A stretch of 64,000 nucleotides of DNA from positions 1 through 64,000 of the forward strand of contig JAFUWZ010000052.1 of assembly GCA_017471045.1 (NCBI GenBank), written 5' to 3'. The DNA comes from Bacteroidales bacterium. GTDB lineage: Bacteria; Bacteroidota; Bacteroidia; Bacteroidales; UBA932. The notes under the pieces are model-generated. The model was not told where the DNA came from, ran no database searches, and worked only from the letters and a program-made list of their open reading frames with translations. Position numbers and translations under genes: made by a program. Of this stretch, positions 15,512 through 21,595 are shown one piece after another (the first letter of the stretch is position 1; every line of letters starts with the position of its first letter).

Positions 15512-16972
15512 ATGGAACAACGGACCTACCTGGCAATCGACCTCAAATCATTCTACGCCTCCGTAGAATGCGCCGCCCGCGGCCTCGACCCGCTGACGAC
15601 CCACCTCGTCGTCGCTGACGCAAGCCGTACCGACAAGACCATCTGCCTGGCGGTCTCACCCTCCCTGAAAGCCTACGGGATCGGCGGCCGCGCCCGTCTC
15701 TTCGAAGTCGTCCAACGCGTCCGCCAGATCAACGAAGAACGCCGTCGTGCCGCCCCTGGACGCCGGCTCAGCGGGAGTTCCACCTTCGATGCGGAAGTCC
15801 GTGCCCATCCCACCCTCGCCCTCGACTACCTGGTCGCCACGCCCCGGATGGCCGAATACATGAAGGTCAGCAGCCGCATCTACGGTATCTACCTGAGATT
15901 CGTCTCGCCCGAAGACATCCACGTCTATTCCATCGACGAAGTCTTCATCGATGCGACCGAGTACCTCAAACTTTACCGCTGTACGGCCCACGAACTGGCG
16001 ATGCGCATGATCCGGGAGATCCTGCGCGAAACCGGCATCACCGCTACGGCTGGCATCGGCACCAACCTCTACCTGGCGAAAGTCGCGATGGACATCGAAG
16101 CCAAGCACCAGAAAGCCGACAAGGACGGCGTGCGCATCGCCGAACTGGACGAGATCAGCTACCGGCGCCAGCTCTGGAGCCACCGGCCCTTGCGCGACTT
16201 CTGGCGCGTGGGGCGTGGGATTGCGGCCAAATTGGAGGCAGTCGGCATCGATACCATGGGCCGTCTGGCGCGCGCCTCGCTTGATCCAGCCTGGGAAGCC
16301 TGGCTCTACAAGATGTTCGGCATCAACGCCGAACTTCTGATCGACCACGCCTGGGGCTGGGAACCGTGTACGATGGCGGCCATCAAAGCCTATAAACCTT
16401 CCTCCAACAGCCTCGGCAGCGGGCAGGTGCTGCAGCGCCCCTATACCTTCCGCGAAGCGCGGATCATTGCGTTGGAAATGACGGACCAGCTGGTTCTGGA
16501 CCTGGTGGAGAAACGTCTCCTGACCGACCAGATCGTGCTGGGCCTGGGCTACGACAGCAGCAGCCTCAAGAAGAAGCAGGGTTTCAAGGGGAGCGTGGCA
16601 AACGACTGGTATGGCCGCTCCGTCCCCAAGCCGGCCCACGGCTCGGTCAACCTGCCCCGCCCGACCTCCTCGACCCGGCAGATCACCGAGGCGGTCGCTG
16701 CCTTGTTTGACCGGATTGCAGATCCGGCCCTGCTGGTGCGCCACGTCGGCGTGACAGCCGCCCATGTCGTGTCCGAAGACGACCGGGTCTTCCACCAGCT
16801 GGAACTCTTCGACGGGCAGCCGGAAGAAGACGGCCGGGAACGCAAGCGCCAGGAAGCGATCTTGGAGATCCGGCGCAAATTCGGCAAGAACGCCATCCTG
16901 AAGGGCATGGACTTCGAGGATGGCGCTACAACAATCGAACGCAACCGCCAGATCGGCGGTCATAAAGCATAG
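15512..16972 (+). CDS. Y-family DNA polymerase, UvrX/YqjW-like (UV-damage repair)
   Basis: Predicted translesion polymerase, 486 residues from MEQRTYLAIDLKSFYASVEC. Catalytic residues are the Asp of YLAIDLKSFYASVE and the Asp-Glu of VYSIDEVFIDAT; GITATAGIGTNLYLAKVAMD is the conserved finger/palm region. It differs from DinB by an insert after the palm motif (RAAPGRRLSGSSTFDAEVRA) and a distinct little finger. QLELFD near 440 is a plausible beta-clamp motif. It is followed 3 bases later by a YolD-like gene, the usual partner of UvrX/YqjW polymerases. The unit is bracketed by palindromes E2 and E3. Confidence 0.9.
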   Translation: MEQRTYLAIDLKSFYASVECAARGLDPLTTHLVVADASRTDKTICLAVSPSLKAYGIGGRARLFEVVQRVRQINEERRRAAPGRRLSGSSTFDAEVRAHPTLALDYLVATPRMAEYMKVSSRIYGIYLRFVSPEDIHVYSIDEVFIDATEYLKLYRCTAHELAMRMIREILRETGITATAGIGTNLYLAKVAMDIEAKHQKADKDGVRIAELDEISYRRQLWSHRPLRDFWRVGRGIAAKLEAVGIDTMGRLARASLDPAWEAWLYKMFGINAELLIDHAWGWEPCTMAAIKAYKPSSNSLGSGQVLQRPYTFREARIIALEMTDQLVLDLVEKRLLTDQIVLGLGYDSSSLKKKQGFKGSVANDWYGRSVPKPAHGSVNLPRPTSSTRQITEAVAALFDRIADPALLVRHVGVTAAHVVSEDDRVFHQLELFDGQPEEDGRERKRQEAILEIRRKFGKNAILKGMDFEDGATTIERNRQIGGHKA

Positions 16973-16975
16973 CCA

Positions 16976-17164
16976 ATGTGTATGGAAGACAGCAACGAAT
17001 CGTTCGAAGACATCCTGACGCTCCCGCACCCGACTTCCGCAACGCATCCGCGGATGGCGATGCAGGACCGGGCTGCGCAGTTTTCACCCTTTGCCGCGCT
17101 GACGGGTTTCGGGGATTATCTTTCCGACACCGAGCAGCGCGCCGTCGCGCTCAACAGCCAATAA
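16976..17164 (+). CDS. YolD-like small protein, short form
   Basis: 62-residue protein of the YolD-like family, usually encoded with UV-damage-repair Y-family polymerases. The diagnostic segment HPRMAMQDRAAQFSPFAAL, followed by TGF, is intact at about 25-46. The start follows the polymerase stop by 3 bases; ATG at 16976 (MCMEDS) or 16982 (MEDS) are both possible. Family members I remember from Firmicutes run to 100 residues or more, so the C-terminal half seems absent. The stop lies only 3 bases before palindrome E3, so truncation by that element is possible. Function is unproven; a regulator or accessory of the polymerase is the usual guess. Confidence 0.75.
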   Translation: MCMEDSNESFEDILTLPHPTSATHPRMAMQDRAAQFSPFAALTGFGDYLSDTEQRAVALNSQ

Positions 17165-17167
17165 CTT

Positions 17168-17248
17168 GCAGTACGGCCCGGCTCAGTTCAAGATACGGAT
17201 GCTTTACCCTTCGGGAAATGCATCCTGAACTGCGCCGGGCCGTACTGC
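17168..17248. repeat. Palindromic element E3 (long inverted repeat with conserved core)
   Basis: Outer arms 17168-17182 and 17234-17248 pair over 15 bases. Arms 17184-17190/17226-17232 add 7, and inner arms 17197-17202/17220-17225 add 6. The left side has a 6-base bulge (17191-17196) and there is one mismatch. The minus-strand tip reads GCATTTCCCGAAGGGTAAA, the same core as E2. It sits between convergent genes directly behind the YolD-like stop. Confidence 0.75.
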
Positions 17249-17261
17249 GCTGAACGATGGC

Positions 17262-17663
17262 TTACAGGTACTGGGCGAAGAGTTCGGCGATGCGGTCGCC
17301 GCGGTCCAGGACTCCGTTGACCAGCAGTACCGACGATAGGGTTGCGCTCACGCACAGTTTGCCGTCGCTCTTGCGGTAGATGTCCTGGTCGAAGATGAAC
17401 CGCACCCCTTCCCGCCGCACATTGAAGCACGACAGGAACGCCTCCTGTCCCCGCAGCGGCGTCCGGTACTTGATCGTCACTTCCGACACCACCATATCCA
17501 GCCCCTCCTCGTGCCATTTCTGGAACGAGAATCCCTCGGACTGCAGCCACTTGTGCCGCGTCGCCTCAAGATAGTGCTGGTAGTTGGCGTTGTTGACAAT
17601 ACCCTGGATGTCGCACTCGTAGTCACGGGTCTCCATTTCCAGGGTATAGAGATACTTCTTCAT
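17262..17663 (-). CDS. Acyl-CoA thioesterase, YbgC/4-hydroxybenzoyl-CoA thioesterase (hot-dog) family
   Basis: Small hot-dog thioesterase, 133 residues from [21 protein letters not shown]. The active-site region DYECDIQGIVNNANYQHYLE carries the family Asp (usually D-x-x-G-x-V-x-x-x-x-Y). The start codon overlaps the rubrerythrin stop (TGATG), so translation is probably coupled. Longer readings that begin inside the rubrerythrin gene are rejected. The substrate is unknown; such enzymes cleave aromatic or short-chain acyl-CoA. Confidence 0.85.
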   Translation of the reverse strand: MKKYLYTLEMETRDYECDIQGIVNNANYQHYLEATRHKWLQSEGFSFQKWHEEGLDMVVSEVTIKYRTPLRGQEAFLSCFNVRREGVRFIFDQDIYRKSDGKLCVSATLSSVLLVNGVLDRGDRIAELFAQYL

Positions 17664-18202
17664 CAATAATTCGCCTCGTGGATCTCGAAGAAGGACTGGG
17701 GATGTGCGCAGACCGGGCAGGCCAGCGGGGCCTTGGTGCCGACCACGATGTGTCCGCAGTTGCGGCACTCCCACACCTTGACTTCGCTCTTCTCAAAGAC
17801 GGCGGCCGTCTCGACATTTTTCAGCAGGGCGCGATAGCGCTCCTCATGCTGCTTCTCGATGGCAGCGACGCCCCGGAACTTGGCGGCCAGCGCTTTGAAG
17901 CCCTCCGCCTCGGCGGTCTTGGCGAACTCTTCGTACATGTCCGTCCACTCGTAGTTCTCGCCATCTGCGGCGGCTGCGAGGTTCTGGGCCGTGTCGCCGA
18001 TGCCGCCCAACTCTTTGAACCAAAGCTTGGCATGCTCTTTTTCATTTTCCGCGGTCTTCAGGAACAGGGCGGCAATCTGCTCGTATCCTTCCTTTTTGGC
18101 CTGGGAGGCGAAGTAGGTGTATTTGTTGCGCGCCTGGGACTCTCCGGCGAACGCCGCTTCCAGATTCTTCTCGGTCTGGGTGCCTGCATACTTGTTGCTC
18201 AT
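17663..18202 (-). CDS. rbr: Rubrerythrin
   Basis: Non-haem iron peroxidase that removes H2O2 in anaerobes, 179 residues. The N-terminal ferritin-like four-helix domain (about 1-140) has the E-x-x-H type ligands in [30 protein letters not shown] and [10 protein letters not shown]. The C-terminal rubredoxin domain binds one iron through CRNCG and CPVC. It is followed by the coupled thioesterase gene. With the flavodiiron protein at 24.2 kb it suggests an oxygen-exposed anaerobe. Its promoter is weak by eye; TATCTTGC (minus, near 18230) is the nearest match. Confidence 0.96.
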   Translation of the reverse strand: MSNKYAGTQTEKNLEAAFAGESQARNKYTYFASQAKKEGYEQIAALFLKTAENEKEHAKLWFKELGGIGDTAQNLAAAADGENYEWTDMYEEFAKTAEAEGFKALAAKFRGVAAIEKQHEERYRALLKNVETAAVFEKSEVKVWECRNCGHIVVGTKAPLACPVCAHPQSFFEIHEANY

Positions 18203-18244
18203 GGTGTCGTGTTTATTGAATTAGTATTTTGTGCAAGATAAGGA

Positions 18245-19399
18245 TTATTTCTTGATTTCAAACTTATCCACGGTTTTTCCGTCCATCCCGAGGACTTCCA
18301 CCTTCATCGTGTGACCGTCCACGACCGCCTGGAGGATCGTGTCATTGGAATTGACCACGATGGGGAAGCGGGCGCTTTCCCCGGCAGGCTGATGTACATA
18401 GCGGTGCAGGTGGGCCGAAAGCATGATGTCGACGCCGGCCTCTTCCAAGATGGGGATGAATTTCTGCGCGACCTCGTCGTTGCCGTGCCAGCCGCCGAAA
18501 GGCGGGATGTGGCAGGTGACCACCTTGAACGGCGCGGACAGGAACTCCTCTGAGCGGACGACCTGACGGAGCCACTCGACTTGCTCGTCGCGGTAATCGT
18601 CATACATCGTCAGTCCGTAATACTCCAGGTCCGAATCCGGCTTGTCCTCCCCGGAATCAAGGGCAACGAAGCAGACGGGTCCCTGCCGGTACATATAATA
18701 AATATGGTCGGAGAGCGGGGAGAAATAGTTTTGGAAAGCCCAGGCACTGCGCCCGCGGGTCTCGTGGTTGCCCCGGGTGTAATACATCGGCGTCTCCTTC
18801 GCGAACAGGTCCACCGCCGCATCCATGAATCCGCCGAATACCTGCTCCTCGCTCTCGAAGACGGAAACCATGTCTCCGACGAATAGGACCATGTCGGTCC
18901 GGGACAGGTCGGTATAGCCCATCAGCTTTTGCAGTTTCGGGACGTCGCCATGCATGTCGTTGATCATCGTGAAGCGCACGTCGCCGGCTGCGGGATCCAG
19001 GGTCCGGAACTTCAGCGGCTGCCGAGTATATACGTCGGTCGCGGCCGTGCGGCCGTAGGCTACATAGTTGCCCCGGTGCTCCGTCACCTCCTTGGCATAG
19101 ACGCGGTAACGGTAGAACGTGCCGGGTTTGAGTCCCCGGACGCGGACGGCGTGGATACGGGACTCGTTTTTGATGCCATTGGCGCAGTCGAAATATTGCG
19201 GCCGTTCCGTGACATAGAAATGAGTGCCGTCGTCGGGTGCGATTTCCACCCATCCGAGCGTGACCGAATCGGAAACCCAGACGAAAGTGGCCTCCGATTC
19301 CGTGACATTCTGAAGGTAAGGGCCGTGGATGATCTTGACTGCGCGGAGAGGGGATGCTGCGAGCAGCAGGACGGCAAAGAGGATGACAAATCTTTTCAT
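18245..19399 (-). CDS. Secreted metallophosphoesterase with purple-acid-phosphatase-like N-terminal domain
   Basis: Predicted exported calcineurin-like phosphoesterase, 384 residues. The signal peptide is MKRFVILFAVLLLAASPLRA. A fibronectin-III-like domain (about 22-135, GPYLQNVTESEATFVWVSDS) precedes the catalytic domain. Metal ligands are visible in MINDMHGD, FVGDMV, YTRGNHETRG, TCHIPPFGGWHG and LSAHLHRY (D-x-H, GD, GNH-E and H-x-H motifs). The substrate is unknown. A TACCTTTA -7-like box lies 24 bases upstream of the start. Confidence 0.88.
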   Translation of the reverse strand: MKRFVILFAVLLLAASPLRAVKIIHGPYLQNVTESEATFVWVSDSVTLGWVEIAPDDGTHFYVTERPQYFDCANGIKNESRIHAVRVRGLKPGTFYRYRVYAKEVTEHRGNYVAYGRTAATDVYTRQPLKFRTLDPAAGDVRFTMINDMHGDVPKLQKLMGYTDLSRTDMVLFVGDMVSVFESEEQVFGGFMDAAVDLFAKETPMYYTRGNHETRGRSAWAFQNYFSPLSDHIYYMYRQGPVCFVALDSGEDKPDSDLEYYGLTMYDDYRDEQVEWLRQVVRSEEFLSAPFKVVTCHIPPFGGWHGNDEVAQKFIPILEEAGVDIMLSAHLHRYVHQPAGESARFPIVVNSNDTILQAVVDGHTMKVEVLGMDGKTVDKFEIKK

Positions 19400-19423
19400 C
19401 GTTTCAAAACTGTTTTGGGACCA

Positions 19424-19431
19424 TAAAGGTA
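19424..19431 (-). promoter_or_regulatory. -7-like box of the metallophosphoesterase
   Basis: The minus strand reads TACCTTTA, one mismatch at the last base of TAnnTTTG, 24 bases before the start at 19399. Confidence 0.45.
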
Positions 19432-19456
19432 CGATTTTACGCCGAAAACAGAAAGC

Positions 19457-19777
19457 CTAGTTGGCCTGTCCTTTCCGGGCCGACGGGAACTGGCGGAGCA
19501 TCTCCTCCACGGAGATTTCCTCCTCGGGTGGCCCCAGGATCTCGTCGATCAGGTCGTAGGCCTCGTCGTTGAGGTCGAACAGCCGGGAAAGCTCTTGTTT
19601 CTCAGGACCGTCCGCCATGGCCGCGAACTCCGTATCGCCCGGCAGCGCATTGTCAATGTCGGTCACCTCCTGCTCGATGCCCAGGACGGCGTCTTCGACC
19701 TGCGTGAGGATTTCCTGGATGCGCTTGAGGTCCGATATCATCTTCTGTACGCGCTTGATGTCTTTCGTGTACTTCAT
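19457..19777 (-). CDS. Small coiled-coil protein coupled to a CNNM-type membrane protein
   Basis: 106 residues from MKYTKDIKRVQKMISDLKRI. The start is chosen because ATGA overlaps the stop of the upstream membrane-protein gene; a longer in-frame start at 19831 lies inside that gene and is rejected. Residues 5-45 are a heptad-like helix and residues 45-90 are acidic (DEILGPPEEEISVEEMLRQF). No signal peptide, cysteine or catalytic motif is seen, and I do not recognise the family. Tight coupling suggests a cytoplasmic partner of the membrane protein. Confidence 0.7.
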   Translation of the reverse strand: MKYTKDIKRVQKMISDLKRIQEILTQVEDAVLGIEQEVTDIDNALPGDTEFAAMADGPEKQELSRLFDLNDEAYDLIDEILGPPEEEISVEEMLRQFPSARKGQAN

Positions 19778-20709
19778 TGTGCTTTCTCCTTTTGCCTGGC
19801 GGCCTGCCGCTTCGCCGCTTGTTTCTTCCATTTCTCGCGTGCCAACTGCTGCATGTCCACGACGACGTCGCGTTCGTCCACGATCGGCGTCTCCTCGGGA
19901 AAACTCTCCACGTCGCGGCGGAGATCCGAGAGGTGTGCCTCGAAGCGGTCTTCGGCCATCAGTTGGAGGGCCTCCATCCGCAGGATGTAGCCGGTGATGT
20001 ATTCGTCGTTGTCGGCATAGACGGGGATACGGCTGTGGTGGAAGAAGCGGCGGTCCTTGAAGAAAGCCTTGATCGTCATCGATTCAGGGGCGATGGCCGC
20101 CACGACGCGCGGCGTCATCGCGTCGCAAGCCGTGATCTCGTCGATGTTGATCAGGTTCTGGATGATCTCGTTCTCGTCCTCGTCCAGTTCGCCGGACTCT
20201 TCCGCGACATCTGCCATGGCGCCCACTTCCTCGCGGGAAATGGCGGTTTCCGATGTGCGGGGCGTAATCCATTTCTGCATTTTTTCCACGCACCAGACAA
20301 GGGGGAACAGGATGATGATCAGGAAGCGGATGGTCTTGGCCGCAAAGCCCGTCATCTCTTTCCAGTGGCTGGTGCCGAGGGTCTTGGGGATGATCTCGGC
20401 GAAGATCAGGATCATCAACGTCATCAGGGCGCTGACCAGCCCGAACCACTGCGAACCGAACAGGATCGTGGCCTGTCGGCCGACGCCTGCGGCACCGATG
20501 GTGTTGGCGATGGTGTTGAGGGCGAGGATGGCCGCAATGGGGCGGGGCGAGTCCTGCTTGTATTGCTTCATCAGCGTGGCCGGCTTGTAGCCTTCCTCCT
20601 CCCGCATCGTGATGTAGGAGATCGGCGTGCTCATCAGCGTCGCTTCCAGGATCGAGCAGAGGAAGGAAATGAGCAGCGCGCCCAGCAGATAAACCAGCAG
20701 TAGAGCCAT
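19774..20709 (-). CDS. CNNM/DUF21-domain membrane protein (hemolysin C-like), short form
   Basis: Member of the CNNM/CorB family, linked to Mg2+ export, 311 residues. The DUF21 membrane domain occupies about 1-160, with four hydrophobic segments and the conserved IFAEIIPKTLG motif. A linker (SREEVGAMADVAEESGELDEDENEIIQNLI) leads to the CBS region (about 180-285: AMTPRVVAAIAPESMT, SRIPVYADNDEYITGYI). The CorC/HlyC C-terminal domain of longer relatives is missing and the second CBS motif is weak. A TATATTTG box and a TTG 19 bases upstream of it precede the start by only 8 bases. Confidence 0.85.
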   Translation of the reverse strand: MALLLVYLLGALLISFLCSILEATLMSTPISYITMREEEGYKPATLMKQYKQDSPRPIAAILALNTIANTIGAAGVGRQATILFGSQWFGLVSALMTLMILIFAEIIPKTLGTSHWKEMTGFAAKTIRFLIIILFPLVWCVEKMQKWITPRTSETAISREEVGAMADVAEESGELDEDENEIIQNLINIDEITACDAMTPRVVAAIAPESMTIKAFFKDRRFFHHSRIPVYADNDEYITGYILRMEALQLMAEDRFEAHLSDLRRDVESFPEETPIVDERDVVVDMQQLAREKWKKQAAKRQAARQKEKAQ

Positions 20710-20717
20710 ATTGGCCG

Positions 20718-20747
20718 CAAATATAAAGAAAAGAGACGAATATTCAA
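20718..20747 (-). promoter_or_regulatory. Complete Bacteroidetes promoter before the CNNM gene
   Basis: Minus strand: TTG (20745-20747), 19-base spacer, TATATTTG (20718-20725). Both boxes and the spacing fit the family consensus. Only 8 bases separate the -7 box from the ATG, predicting a leaderless mRNA. Confidence 0.65.
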
Positions 20748-21400
20748 GCGCGCGCGACCTTCCCCTCCAGGATGTCGGGGATGCCGGCTGCGTCCGTAAA
20801 CTTGTATTGGGCGGGGATCCCTTGCCAGCCGCGACCCTTCCAGTCAGCTAGGGCGAAGTCGCATCCGGCATTGTGGGCGCAGGCATAGTCGTGGTCCGTA
20901 TCGCCGAAAAAGATCACATCGCCGGGACAGACCGGAGTGCCCAGGGCTTCCGAGGCCAGCGCGATGCAGCGGAACATAGGTTCGGGGTGCGGCTTGTGGT
21001 GGGGCGTGTCTTCCGCGCAGACGATATGGTCCAGGTAGGGAAGCATCTTGCGCAGGTAGTCGTCGTAGTCGAATTCGAAGCGGCTGCGGGATGTTACGAC
21101 TCCGGTTGCGATGCCACCGGCCTTGACCCGCTGCAGGGCTCCCAGGGCGCCGGGAAAGGGTGCGATGTGGTGCGACAGGGCGATGAAATGCTCTTCCCAC
21201 CGGTCTCCGAACTCCACGGCGTCGGGGTATCCGTACAGGTCTGCGACCTTGATGCTGGGGATCCCGAAAGCGCGGTAAGCATCCTCGTAAGGGATCTCCC
21301 GCCCAAGCAGTTCCCGGACCGTGATCATCAGGGATTCGACCCCCGTACGTTCGGTGTCGATCAGCGTGCCGTCAATGTCGAATACTGCGAGTTTGTACAT
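20744..21400 (-). CDS. HAD-superfamily phosphatase, phosphoglycolate-phosphatase-like
   Basis: Haloacid-dehalogenase hydrolase, 218 residues from MYKLAVFDIDGTLID. Motif I is DIDGTLID (nucleophile Asp and acid/base Asp), motif II is VVTSRSR, motif III is HKPHPEP (Lys) and motif IV is FFGDTDHDYACAHNAG. A helical cap lies between about 15 and 85. A longer in-frame start at 21490 is rejected because a TATCTTTG -7 box (21408-21415) lies inside it, 7 bases before the chosen ATG. The substrate is uncertain (phosphoglycolate, beta-phosphoglucomutase-like or nucleotide). Confidence 0.88.
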   Translation of the reverse strand: MYKLAVFDIDGTLIDTERTGVESLMITVRELLGREIPYEDAYRAFGIPSIKVADLYGYPDAVEFGDRWEEHFIALSHHIAPFPGALGALQRVKAGGIATGVVTSRSRFEFDYDDYLRKMLPYLDHIVCAEDTPHHKPHPEPMFRCIALASEALGTPVCPGDVIFFGDTDHDYACAHNAGCDFALADWKGRGWQGIPAQYKFTDAAGIPDILEGKVARA

Positions 21401-21407
21401 ACCGGGC

Positions 21408-21415
21408 CAAAGATA
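21408..21415 (-). promoter_or_regulatory. -7 box of the HAD phosphatase
   Basis: The minus strand reads TATCTTTG, a perfect consensus, 7 bases before the ATG at 21400. Predicts a leaderless transcript and fixes the start codon. Confidence 0.65.
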
Positions 21416-21455
21416 CGACAAAAAAATATAAAAATTTTTCGCTCTTTTCAGACTT

Positions 21456-21471
21456 TGGCACGAGACTTGGA
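21456..21471 (+). promoter_or_regulatory. Sigma-54-type promoter of a predicted small RNA
   Basis: TGGCACGAGACTTGGA matches the RpoN consensus TGGCAC-N5-TTGCA except G for C in the -12 dinucleotide. The GG-N10-G spacing is kept. The predicted start is near 21482. No protein gene follows on the plus strand. Confidence 0.45.
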
Positions 21472-21481
21472 ATATGTTGTG

Positions 21482-21595
21482 TCGGAACATTTTTTCATAA
21501 GAATAGTTTTTAGGTTAATAAGATTAGTTTTTGGTTAATTAGTGTTAGATTGGTTAAAGGTTAGCCTCGATGTGATATCGGGGCTTTTCTTTTTT
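21482..21595 (+). ncRNA. Predicted ~114-nt small RNA with C-free tandem repeats and own terminator
   Basis: Bounded by a sigma-54-type promoter and an intrinsic terminator. Positions 21497-21564 contain no C over 68 bases. They hold three tandem units of 21, 21 and 19 bases beginning at 21504, 21525 and 21546, each opening with TAG and containing GGTTAA. No ATG-led reading frame of note is present in the body. The region is antisense to nothing annotated except the last 2 bases of hrpB. The family was not recognised with confidence. Confidence 0.45.
21563..21595 (+). terminator. Intrinsic terminator
   Basis: Stem AGCCTCGAT (21563-21571) pairs with ATCGGGGCT (21577-21585) over 9 base pairs including one T-G, with a 5-base loop GTGAT. 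The tract TTTTCTTTTTT follows. It is oriented for plus-strand transcription, where no protein gene ends. Confidence 0.8.
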
